Positions 34,707 through 46,345 of a stretch of 64,000 nt of DNA are shown piece by piece (position 1 is the stretch's first letter; each line of letters opens with the position of its first letter). Origin of the DNA: Persicaria tinctoria. Taxonomy: Eukaryota > Streptophyta > Magnoliopsida > Caryophyllales > Polygonaceae. The stretch is from contig JBANSL010000012.1 of NCBI GenBank assembly GCA_037127255.1, forward strand, positions 40,291,115-40,355,114, read 5' to 3'. The translations under genes and the position numbers were made by a program. The notes beneath the pieces are model-generated. The model ran no database searches. It was not told the DNA's origin and was given only the letters and a program-made list of their open reading frames with translations.

Positions 34707-37700
34707 TGGTGCCAAGAAAAGCTACCTCACTCCCTATTTATATGGAGGAGTATGACGGGCCAATGACAAGATCAAGGTCTAAGACCACGTCATACGCCGG
34801 CACAGTTACTCGTTCTCCAAGTCTGCCAGCTATACAAAAAAAGAAACAAAGTTCTCCCTTATATGGAGATTCAGATTCATTGTTTCATGAGGATGAGTTT
34901 CCGACGGCAGTTGTCAGCGGTATCGGATCAAATGATGGATCCGAAGAGGAAGTTGAAAGCATGTCAGTGCTAGTTACCGGTGCCTCAACCGTTGAAGAGC
35001 AACTCCAGGAATTACAGAGAAAACTGGAAGAAAGAGAGGCTTAAATACAACTCCTCATGGATCAAATGAAACAACAAAATTCCAAAAACAGGCAAGAGCA
35101 AAGACGAGAGGAAAGTAGCTCCTCTATCTCTCCCCAAGAGATAAAGGAGTTAATTGCTCAAGGGATTCGGGAATTTAAGATCTCCCAAAGTCCGCCAGTG
35201 ATCGGCTATAGAAAGCCATACGCTGCGGATTATGATGCAATTCCTTTCCATCCGCACTATCAAAGGCCGACTTTTGATAAATTTGACGGCATTCATGGTT
35301 CACCTCATGAGCATCTCGCCCATTTTTACTCCGCGTGAGAGAAACTGCTTTAAGCGATCAATTGTTGATAAGGCAGTTTGTCCAATCGTTAAGAGGATCC
35401 GTGTTTACATGGTACACGCAGCTTCAACCAGAGTCGATCCATACTTGGGATGACCTACAAAAGGAATTTCTTGCTCAATTTGTGAGCTCAAAGGCCAAAG
35501 TTTACATCATGGATCTTGCAAATGCTCACCAGAGGCCAAATGAGTCTGCAAATGATTTCATTGCAAGATGGAGAAGTTTAAGGCTTCAATGCCCGGAAAA
35601 ATTGAGTGAAGAAGCATGTGTGCAAATGTGCACTAACAACTTGATTCCCGATCTAGCGGTGCACGTAGGCAGTGCGGAACCGAAAGCTTTCGATGCTTTA
35701 GTGTCAAAAGCCTACAATGTTGAGCGCCAATTGGCTCGGCGTAAAATCGGGGCGAGTCGGCCTCAAGTTAACGAAGTAAGGAAAGATGAGGGTAGAAAAC
35801 CCGCGAAAAAAGGAGAATCGATGGCCACTTTCATTAAGCCCCAAGGAAAACCCTCCGGGAGTACTTCTAGGGCCAATGAGAAGGGTCAGGCCAAAGAGAC
35901 TGCTAAAAGGCTAACTCTTGAGGAGAGGAAGCAAAAGAAATACCCCTTTGATGATGAAGATGTAAGGGGTATATTCAGCGAGTTGATAAAGGAGAAAATG
36001 ATATCTCTCCCAGAGTCAAAGAGGCCAAATGAATTTAACAAGACGAGTGATCCGAGGTATTGCCCTTATCACCGGATTGTTAGTCATCCAATTGAAGATT
36101 GTTATGTTTTCAAAGATATTGTCGAGAGGATGATCAACAGGGGTGAAATCGAAATCGAGGGAGTAAGCTCTAAAAACCAAACTGCTTCGTCAAATCCTAT
36201 ATCGATAGCGGAAGAGGTAGAGAGCAACCCTTCGTCGGAGGTTGTCAAAGAGGATGCTATTCCTACAGTATCATTGCCTCCGAAGGCCGTCCCCGTACAG
36301 TTTCAAATGCGCAATGAGGTGCGTACTGTATGGGCCTATCCCGATATGCCGAGAGACGGGCCAGGTGGCATGTCTTTATATGACGTATTGACGCAAACAA
36401 ACATCGAAGAATCGTTTCCGCCAGGTGGTGAGGGCGAGAATGCTTCCAAGTGGCAGGTTTGTGTAAGTCGGAAAAAGTCTCCCTCAAAGACCACCCGACG
36501 AGCAGGACCTACGGGCTTTAGGATGATTGGTAGGAAGCCCGAAAAGAAAAATAAGAAGAAGAAAAACAAGAAGAAGGGTAAGAAGAATAAGAAGCCCGAA
36601 AGTAAGTCCGACGAAGAGTATACTCAACCCGGACGTAAAATGTTCAGTCTTATGGATTACATTCCAAAAGAGTTCTTGGAGGATGACTCTCCCGATGAAG
36701 AATTACTTCGGGAAGGTGAAGTTGTCGATGATCCTTCCGATGAAGAATTGTTTTGGGAAGGTGAAGTTGTCGATGATTCTTCCGATGAAAAATTATTTTG
36801 GGAAGGTAAAGTCGTCCAGTGTTGCATGACCTCATGGGCCGATATGGTCGAGGAAGAAGAGGTCGATGAAATTTATCTTCGTTCGGGAAAAAAGTTGTCT
36901 TCTTCTAAACCCAATGAAAAAGAAAAGGGTAAGGAGTCACCCATTTGTGATACCTCAAAGACGACAAATTTTGAAGGGGCGGTTGACAAAGAAGCTTCCA
37001 TACCAAACCAAAGTGACGAGGTTGGGGCATCTAATCCAGAAGATGTTTCGCCGCGAATACCGATGTCGCTTCGAAAAGCTTCTTACAAAGAGAAGGTGAA
37101 GTATGATGTTATCGGTCACCTAAAGCGCATTCCGGCACGTCTAAGTGTGTATTATGCTTTACAAATGTCAACCGACCTAAGGAAGGCTTTAATTCAAGCT
37201 CTCATGGATCCGGAAGATTATAAAGACAAAGTTGATCATGTAGAGGTCGACGAAGTCACACCATCTCCTCCGGTTCATTGCGCTTCCTGCATGGCATGTA
37301 TAATCTTCTCCGATGAAGATCTCCAATTGGGGAGCAATGACCATAACAGGCCGTTATATGTAACGGGTATGGTCGGGGATACCAAATTGAATAGAATCCT
37401 ATTGGATTGTGGGTCCGCAGTAAACTTATTGCCTTTGCGGGCTTTGAAAGCGATGGGGTTGTCCGTTGAGCATCTATCGCCAACATTACTCATGATTCAA
37501 GGATTCAACCAAGTGGGGCAAAAAGCGCTAGGTGCTATCGCCTTAAAAGTGGTTCTGGATGATCTTTACAAGGATGCGCTCTTCCATGTGATCGATGCCG
37601 GAACCTCTTATAATGCGCTGCTTGGAAGACCTTGGGTTCATGCTAGCAAATCAATTGCTTCTACACTTCACCAGTGCTTAAAATACACCGATGAGAACGG

Positions 37701-37914
37701 GAATGAGAGGACTATCCGAGGTGATAGTGATCCTTTTCAAGGTGAAAGCGTTAACTACGCGGACGCCAAATTTTACAAGGCGGTGCATTGTAATCCTAGC
37801 ACTCGTTTGGAAGTGAAAAAGGACAGTAGAAGTAGAAGCCCTAAAAAAGAAGGGATTGGCCGAAAAGAGTCTTCACCACCTAAAATCTCTCTTGTTTGCA
37901 AGAAAGAGGTGTAG
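34706..37914 (+). pseudogene. Gag and aspartic protease region
   Basis: GPMTRSRSK near the start and a coiled-coil stretch (VEEQLQELQRKLEEREA) are followed by a TAA at 35042. The same frame continues to 35338, where a frameshift leads to 35335-37914. Gag core: QSLRGSVFTWYTQL, FLAQFVSSKAKVY, ESANDFIARWRSLRLQCPE. A KKKNKKKGKKNKK basic patch and three acidic DDSPDEELLREGEVV-like repeats (36670-36810) follow. Protease: RILLDCGSAVNLLP with Asp-Cys-Gly where Asp-Ser/Thr-Gly is usual, then YNALLGRPWVH. The role is particle formation and polyprotein cleavage. Confidence 0.9.
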
Positions 37915-40900
37915 GTGACTCGTTCGAAGGTTTTATTCAAATACACACCTAAAGACAAGCGCCAACCCGGCCAAAAGCCATTAAGTGCAACGGAGAAAGC
38001 CATGCATTCATTAATGACAAGTTACACTTGTCCTCTTCGCAAGATTGACCAATCCGTGCCTAAGAAGAAGTTGGTCATTCATCGGCGTTTCAGAGAGAAA
38101 AGAAATGAAGACACGAGGGTAGTGTTCAAGGGCGAGTCGTCTAAGTTGCCCGTTGAACAGGTCTCTTCAAAGTTTGATAAGAAAGTCAAAATTAAAGTGA
38201 CGAAACCCTCGTGGAAATGCAAAGGCCAACAAAACCCCCCTATCAAGATCTCGATGGATGATTTGCAACTTTCACAAGAAGGCGAATTGTTGTCGGCCAA
38301 AGTCTTAGAGCCTATGACTCTTACAAGCCAGGAGTAAAGTATGCTCTTGCACGAGACAACAAACGCTCCGCGAGTCTCGGTTTTTGGAAGACTAGGTGTG
38401 AGTTCTCCGAAAGTTTCTGTGTTTGAGAGACTTGGAGAAGCCAGTGTGTCCATGAACAAGAAGGCCAACGGCAAGAAGAACAAAAAGTGGAAGCTTAAGA
38501 AAAAGAAGTCGAGAGCTTCTAGTTGCGAGCCGAGGGATCCAATGGACACTCAAATGGAGGAGGTGAACATGGTGTTGGCCTCTAGCGAGAGTGAATCGGC
38601 TGAAGACTCACAGGATTTTATTAACATAATCCAGCCGGCTCCACCGGATATGGAGGATGGTGGTCAAGCCACGGTCGATAAACTTCAAGAGATCAATCTC
38701 GGGAGCATCAAAAATCCTAAACCTGTTTTTGTTAGTGCTTTTCTAACAGACAAGGAAAAAGGATTATATGAGGAGCTTCTCCAAGAATATCGAGATGTGT
38801 TTGCTTGGGGGTACCAAGACATGCCTGGATTAGATCCAAAGGTGGCAATGCATAAGTTGTCCATTTCGGAAAAAGAGAAACCAGTAAAGCAAGCGCAACG
38901 CCGTTTTCGGCCCGAGTTGACTGGACATATCAAAGTTGAAGTCAATAAGCTCATCGAGGCCGGATTCATTCGGGAGGTTCAATATCTGATATGGTTAACT
39001 AACATTGTTCCCGTGAAGAAGAAAAATGGTCAGCTGCGCATCTGTGTTGATTTCAGGGACTTAAATGAAGCATGTCCCAAGGATGAGTTCCCTCTTCCCA
39101 TAACAGAGCTCTTGGTTGATTCCACTACGGGGTTCCAAGCTTTGTCCTTTATGGATGGGTTTTCGGGCTACAATCAAATCAAAATGCATCCCGAAGATGA
39201 AGAACTAACGGCTTTTCATACACCATTAGGCATGTATTGCTATACAGTGATGCCTTTTGGGTTAAAGAATGTCAGGGCAACCTATCAAAGAGCCATGATG
39301 GTGATCTTTCATGATCTTCTTCACAACACCATTGAGTGTTATGTAGATGACCTTGTGGTGAAAACGAAGAAGAGGGAGGATCATATAAATGATCTTAAAA
39401 TTATCTTCGAAAGATTGTGCAAGCACCAGTTGAAAATGAATCCTCTTAAATGCGCCTTTGGTGTAACATCGGGAAAGTTTCTTGGTTTCGTTGTTCGAGG
39501 TCGAGGAATAGAAATTGATCCCGATAAATTAAGGCGATCATGGAAATGCTAGCTCCGAGGAATCTCCGTGAACTGCGAGGCTTGCAAGGCAGGCTTGCTT
39601 ATATCCGACGGTTCATTTCGAACCTAACGGGGAGATGTCAACCCTTTCTAAGGTTGATGAAGAAAGATGTTCCCTTCGTTTGGGATCAAGCTTGCCAAAA
39701 TGCCCTTGAGAGCATCAAGAAATATTTGATCGATCCGCCAGTTCTTATGGCGCCAGTTCAAGGAAGGCCCTTGATTTTGTGCATCGCAAGTCTTGAGCGA
39801 TCATTAGGGGCTATGCTGGCTCAAAATAATGACGACGGAAAGGAAAATGCCTTATACTACATCAGCCGAACAATGGTGGGGGCAGAACAAAATTATTCCG
39901 CTATGGAGAAGATATGTCTAGCGTTGATCTTTGCCATCTAAAAGCTACGGCATTACCTTTTATCCCACCAAATCACATTAATATCCAAAGCTGATCCTCT
40001 ACGATACATTTTATCAAAAACTGTGTTGTCGGGACGATTGGCCAAATGGGCTATGCTTCTAGCTCCTTTTGACATCAAATATGTGCCTCAAAAGGCAGTA
40101 AAGGGGCAAGTCATAGTTGAATTCTTAGCAGCCCATCCCACTCCGGATAATGAGGAGTTGTCGGATGATTTGCCAGATGAAGAAGTCTTCATGACGGAAG
40201 AAAAGTCCTGGCAGTTATATTTCGATGGCGCTGCAACAAAAAGAGGGGCTGGTGTGGGTATTGTTTTCATTACCCCAAGCGATGGAATAGTGCCTTATTC
40301 ATTTTCTCTGTTGGAAAATTGCACAAATAATGTGGCAGAATATGAGGCACTCATTATCGGCTTGGAGATAGCTCTTGAATTGCGTGTTGATCCCTTAAAA
40401 GTGTTTGGTGATTCTCAATTAGTCATCAGACAGTTAAATGGGCAATACGAGGTCAGAAACGCAAACTTGATCCCTTTGCATCAAAGAGCTAAATATCTCA
40501 CACATCAATTTCGTCAAATTGAAGTGGTACATATATCGAGGTGTGAGAATGACAAGGCAGATGCTTTGGAAAAATTGGCTTCATCGTTGACGTTACCAAA
40601 TGAAAGGGAAATTCAGGTTACCATCGGTGAACACCATTTGCTTATGCCATCCTCGGAGCGAGATGAGCCAAAAGAATAAGTGGAGGTCGCTTCCGTTTAT
40701 GAAATTGAGGAAGAAATGGATTGGCGACAACCACTTATTGAATATCTTCGTCATGGAGTCCTCCCCGATGATGCGAAAAGGAGGGTGGATGTTAAAAGAC
40801 GAGTGTCAAGATTCTTACTTAAGAATGATACTTTGTATCGAAGAACATTTGATGGAATCTTGCTAAGGTGCTTGTCCAAAGAAGAAGCTAAATACATTCT

Positions 40901-41969
40901 CGCCGAAACTCATGCTGGAGTGTGCGGAGCGCATCAAGTAGGTCTTAAATTGGCTAATCAAATCAAACGGTTAGGCTACTATTGGACTACTATGGTGAAA
41001 GATGCTATGGACTTCATTAAAGCTTGTCACGCTTGCCAAATTCATAGCGACTTCATACATCAACCTCCTCAAATGCTACATCCTACTACTTTATCATGGC
41101 CTTTCAATGCATGGGGTCTTGATGTGGTAGGGAGCATAAAGCCATCTTCTTCCCGAGGTCACCAATATATTTTGGCGGCTACGGATTATTTCTCCAAATG
41201 GGCCGAAGCTATATCTTTGAAGGAAGTGGGAGCTAAAGAAGTCGCCAATTTCATAAGGACTCATTTGATTTATCGATATGGAGTGCCTTCGAAGATCATC
41301 TCTGATAATGCTCTTTACTTCAAGAATCAAATGTTGGTGAAGTTGAGCGAGAAATTCGGATTTAAGCATAGCTTTTCATCTAGCTATAATCCGTCGTCAA
41401 ATGGCCAAGCTGAAGCATTTAATAAAGTGATGTGCAAAATTCTCAAAAAGATGGTCTCAAAATCGAAGAGAGATTGGCATGAACGGTTACCGGAGGCATT
41501 ATGGGCTTATCGGACTACGACCCGAACATCGACAGGTTGTACACCATACAACTTGGTCTTCGGGTCCGAAGCTGTTTTACCACTGGAGATACAGTTGTCG
41601 TCTCTTAGAGTAGCGGTTCAACTTACCGACCCCGAAGAGAATGTCAAAATCCGTTTGGCCGAGCTTGAAGGATTAGACGAGCTTAGGCTAGCAACACAAC
41701 AAAAGCTCAAAATCTACCAGGCTCAAGTAGCTGGGGCATTCAACAAGCGGGTTAAGTTTCGCTCATTCACTATTGGTGACTTGGTTCTTACCATCCGACG
41801 ACCAATTGTCATCAATCGAAAAGCACAAGGAAAGTTTGAATCAAAATGGGAAGGTCCGTATGTGGTGACCAAAGTTTTTCCCAAAGGTGCATATGAACTC
41901 TCAAATACCGAAGGCGAAGTGGTATATTCATGTGTGAACGAAAAATTTGTGAAAAAGTTTTTCACATGA
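37915..41969 (+). pseudogene. Gypsy pol: RT, RNase H, second RNase H, integrase
   Basis: A linker (37915-38337) precedes RT at 38341-39552: VPVKKKNGQLRICVDFRDLN, FMDGFSGYNQIKM, TVMPFGLKN, ECYVDDLVVKT (catalytic YVDD). RT and the next frame overlap with a shift at about 39540. 39540-39941 is the connection and first RNase H (LRGLQGRLAYIRRFI, YYISRTM). After TAA 39939, 40023-40679 is a second RNase H (LYFDGAATKRGAGVG, NNVAEYEALIIGLE, VFGDSQLV). Integrase at 40680-41969: HHCC zinc finger (HAGVCGAHQVG, CHACQ), catalytic D in GLDVVG, D in SDNALYF, E in NGQAEAFNK. Dual RNase H marks the Tat lineage. Confidence 0.94.
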
Positions 41970-42928
41970 AGTTTGAGAGCCAAAAGGTTAAGAACTACGT
42001 TAAGACTTGATCTCCAACAAGGAGTACGTAGGACATTTGACATCAAAACATTTGTCAAATTCAGTCGCTCTAAAAAAAAAAAAAAAGGGTTCGCATATGA
42101 TAGTCGGGTCATTTGGGAAACCCTTCCTAGAAGGTGAGCCTAGGTAATCCGAGTGATGCGGTAAAAAAAACCCCGTTTAAAAAAAAAAGAATGAAAATAT
42201 GGACTTGAAGCTAGTCCGAAATCGAAGCGACCCGTAGAATATGCGAAAAATGGGCGCCCGAATGAACTACGAAAGGCTTGATCCCTCATGAAGAGGGTAC
42301 GTAGGCAACCTAGCCGGTCAAAAATGCTAGGCGCAGCCCCAAAAACAAACATAATCCCAATTTTGTCCCACTTATTTAGAGTGGCTCTCTAATATAACAT
42401 CTTCTATTTTCAAAAAGATGTTAATTTCATTGATGCAAATTGATAGTTAACACTTTCAAATTGCATGTCGATATAAGTTCCTTTTATGAGAAACCTCCAA
42501 AATTCTTGTATATGGGAATCACATGTCTTAGCTACTTCAAGCAATCGTTGCAACTGGGGGTGAAAGGTACTTCAAGTGTTGTAATGAAATGCCTTTTGGA
42601 GTGTGAAGGGTAATAGGACTATGAAAGTCCACATTGCTTAATGCTCTATTGGTAGTGATATAAAGTTGACGAAGCTAAGAATTTGAGGGGAGTGGAATCC
42701 ACCTTTTGCTTCGTAGAAGAGCTTGCACATGTTGAAATAAAGCAGCAAAACAAATGCATATAATTAAAATGATAAATGGTCATATTTTGCCAAATCAATG
42801 TCATGCTTAATAAACTAGGCAAATGGGTACACATGAAGGAATCTAAAAGTGCATCCTTGGCAGTACGAGAATCCATAAGTCAAAGAGCTTATTTGAGCAT
42901 AAATAATGCAACTGGGCAGTAAGTAAAT
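41970..42928. other. 3' non-coding region of the gypsy element
   Basis: Contains the two structured motifs listed separately and a hairpin at 42121. The rest (42345-42928) has no ORF or repeat that I recognise. It separates integrase from the converging antisense gene. Confidence 0.5.
41991..42340 (+). ncRNA. Two further two-hairpin motifs just after integrase
   Basis: Copies begin at 41991 and 42264. Stem 1 is CTCC/GGAG and CCCTC/GAGGG. Stem 2 is ATTTGACA/TGTCAAAT and CCTAGC/GCTAGG. The constant words ACTACG, CTTGAT and TACGTAGG are kept, although the sequence outside the constant words is unrelated to the LTR copies. The first starts about 20 bases after the integrase stop codon. Confidence 0.65.
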
Positions 42929-45846
42929 TCAAGGGGATGAGCATAAAGAAATTATCTCCTTAGTCAAGGCTTGGGTGTTGCTTTCCTTCTGTTGTAGCTC
43001 CGCTAGTCTCCTAACCTGATTCAATTCACCTCGAACAAGGGTCACTCCCTGTTCGTCTTGAAGGATGGAACGTTGCACATCAGCACGATCTGTTGTCCAC
43101 TTAGCCCTGCTAGACTCAAGATTAAGCTCCTTTGCACGAACTGTTTCCTGTAGGGCCAGAAGTTCCTTTTCTTGTTTTTGGATATCAAGAGACCATTGAG
43201 ACTCCAAACTGGAAAGCTGAGCTTGCTTTGATTCCAGCTGAGTTGAGAGCTCAGCGAGTTTACCCGTCAATCGCTCAACCTGTGCTGCATCAACTGCACT
43301 CGTAGTATTGATAGTGTCTTCAATATTATCAAATAAAGCTCGAACCCTTGAGCCAAACCAAGTGAGGTCGACATCAGCAGTTACGACGAGAGCCTCCAGT
43401 CCCTCCAAAGTCTGAAAGATAGAGGGCTTTGCAGATAGAAGTTCCTGTGCAGATTGCGACTTTGAAAGAATGCCTGCGACATGGGTAATACCTGAGATAA
43501 GGGTGCCGCGAATCCAATGATTCATGGTAGTAGGAAGCCAAGTCTGCAGATCAGTAGGAGCTTCTGGAAAAGGAGCAACTACCAAAGAGGCCATCTCATT
43601 GCTTGAAGGTTGTACTAGAGGCAGCCGTTCATTCATTGCATCAGCTGCGTCATTTCTGATTGGAGCTAGTGAGCTGCTTTCATGAGGGAGTACCTCATCA
43701 GCAATGGGAGGATTGTCGTTTACAGAAAAATCAGGGAGTGTTTCAGTAGGACGACGATGATCAGATTCAGGAGGCATGTTGTAGCGTATCCTTTTAAAAT
43801 GAACATCGGCATTAGGTGATTCCTCCTCTAATAGGATGTCAACTTGATCAATCTTACGAGTGCCAGCACTTGTATGAGGATGTACATGAGAAGACGAATC
43901 AACCGAAGGGGGAGAAACAGAGTGTTGGGAATGCCAATCAGAAACCTTCATTGCTCCTCTTATATTAGCGACAACAATCTGTGAATCCGAAATAGTGAAG
44001 AGGGGTTCTCGTTCAATGCATTTCTTATTGCCGGATAATATAGTTCTGACCTTGTGACAGGATTGAGTCAAATAAGGAGCTGAAATCCTAGCCCACCATC
44101 TACAATAGTTGGAGGTGTAAGTACCTACGTGGTATGACTCGGGGATGTGGAACAAGGTACCTGTGTTCTTTCTGAATAAGCGAGCATAGGCCAAGGCAAT
44201 ATCTTCTAATGATCTCTTACTCCGTCGAGCAAAGGCAAATCTCAACGAGTTAGCAGGAATGCCTTGGTCAAAACCAAATTGTCAAGCAAATCTGTTGGGG
44301 TAATAGGGTTGCAACAACAAATTAGCCCCAAAACGAACAGGTAAGACAGCTGAGCGGATGGTTACCAGTTGCTCAAAAGATTGATCAGACAGCTCACCAA
44401 CATCCACCTCTTTGTGATCAGAGTTACCGATCGCTGACCCGAAGTGCACAGCTCGATATGAAACACGGTCAATCCCCCTAAATACAAGCCTGGCTTGGTA
44501 AAGGTCTAATGGGTGGCCTAATACTCCGGCATACTTGGCCAATGAAGGAACATCCTCATTGAACTCGTCATCGGAACGACAAGGATACAAGCATGAGAAG
44601 TATTCAGCCAACCACCCAACGATGAAATGTAATCCGAAGTGGGGTTCAGCATTACCTGGATTACTGGGATGAGTAGTTCTCCCGAGCTCATGATATATGT
44701 GCCCTAATACGGTAGGAGCGATAGAAACTGCCCTTCCTTGGGCCATAAAGCAGGCCATCACGAAGGTTTCAGGTCTGATAGACGGTGAGCCTGTTGGTAG
44801 GACAAACATACTCAACAAAAGAGCTAAAAATGCAGCAAGTTCTCCTTCATCTGATATTTCTAGAGGTGGCGAATTTCTGGAGTTATCCCTTAAGATAGGT
44901 GGTGGTGATCTTTTAGTGTGAGATGATGAAGGGTCTTCTCCGTATGCATAGAACCTTTGTTTGCCTCTATAAAAATGTTCGCCTCTATAAAAATTTTCAA
45001 TCCAGTTATGCCAAGATACCTACCAGTGCAAAGGGAATACAAAGATTCTGGGGGTACATTGTCAAGCATTAAAAAGAATGACAGTAAAGTTGAAGTTTCA
45101 AATACCTCTGTATTTTTGTGATGCCGACAAAGTTCAGCATGGATCCCTAGAAGCTCCAACACAGTAGTTGGGTATTGGGAGGTATCCAAAAGCTGGCCAT
45201 TGGGGGGTAGATGTTCCTCATAAGGATCTCCCAAAATAGGCAGCCCACCAATTTATTTTAAATCCATAAGAGAAATTCCCACCTCACCGGCCCCATGATG
45301 GAGTGTATTTGTCAGAGGACTCCAATGCTCACAAAAGGCTTTCCATACATCTTTATGATAATGGTAGGGGGATTGCGAAATCGCCGCGAGCCCAAAAATA
45401 CCAGCTTTCTTTAGGCGGTCCTTGTAAACATCCAGAATGTGTTTCGTCCACTCCATGAGGAATACAACAAAAGTAGATAAGCCATGAAAAACAAATGTGC
45501 TACCCCAATTTATGCGTTCGTTGAGAAGCCTATATAAGACGGGGTAGAACTCTTTTCTAGCTTTAGAGGTATCATCATTGAGGCGGACCTTTTCAAGAAG
45601 AGTAGCATTGAAGGTTGACCCAAATTCATTGCGAGGCTTTATACAACCCATTTCCTCATACAAGGAGAAAACTAAGCCTCCTTCTTGAACCTTTTCCTTC
45701 TTAGTTAATGTGACTAGTTCACTGCTAGAGGGGTTGACCTTTAGCACTTTCATAGAGAGTGTCCTGTTGTAGAAAAGACCATAAGCAACTTCTTTGCCAT
45801 TGCTTCCTAATGCTCTTTGTGCACCGACTTCGCCACATGCTTTCAT
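42929..45846 (-). pseudogene. Antisense plant mobile domain (PMD) gene carried by the gypsy element
   Basis: Minus-strand frames form one PMD-type protein (aminotransferase-like plant mobile domain, the MAIN/MAIL family). 45846-45253: LKKAGIFGLAAISQSPYHYH, HWSPLTNTLHHGAGEVGIS. Then come an in-frame TAA at 45255-45253 and 45234-44890 (GGLPILGDPYEEHLPP). After a frameshift or lost intron near 44890, 44818-44282 gives VLPTGSPSIRPETF, HIYHELGR, GWLAEYFSCLYP, LLLQPYYPNRFA. A TGA at 44284-44282 sits where the family has a residue before QFGFDQ. 44245-42929 has RWWARISAPYL and a C-terminal coiled coil. PMD proteins act in transposon silencing and meristem maintenance in Arabidopsis. Here the gene is cargo, on the opposite strand to pol, and is now broken. 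Confidence 0.8.
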
Positions 45847-46345
45847 GGTGGATACCTACTCCATAGGAAGAGGATGCATGAGTCTGAAGTATTGAAAGAA
45901 TAGAAATTCAAGAAGAGATAACAAAGAGGTATATACCTTGCTCTTTTGCTGACCCTGCATTTCTGATTTCGATGAAGAACATGAGGAAAAAAGGGTGAGC
46001 AACAAATGACCTTCTCGCAGGAAGATTTTCTCCGGTTCAAATATATAAAAGAAAACAAACAACATAACAATTTGAAAATTTTGGCAGATTGACATGTGAT
46101 TTCGTTTGATGGGGTGATCCCTAAAATTGAGGAGGTTAGTTAATCACAGAGCAAAGCAATTTTATCTAATTGCACTCTTTCAAATCCAAACTCTTCCAAA
46201 TCCAGATTCTTTCTAATCTAAATTCAAACTAAAAATTCTCTAAGCAAGCACCTGATTGCTTTAGATGGATTCAAGTCACTTCTCTGGTTTTTACCGAATT
46301 TTACACGTATTCAACATTTCATACGTATAAAATTCGGGGGGCAAC
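45847..46345 (-). promoter_or_regulatory. Likely promoter/5' region of the antisense gene
   Basis: It lies between the antisense start codon and the 3' LTR. On the minus strand there is TTTTATATATTTGAACC (about 46030), a possible TATA box. ORFs here are short and domain-free. The right edge is the G-rich polypurine tract of the gypsy element. No promoter activity can be claimed from sequence alone. Confidence 0.3.

Noticed and set aside
35335..37914. A host gene independent of the retrotransposon
   Set aside because: Gag and retropepsin motifs and the position between LTRs assign it to the gypsy element.
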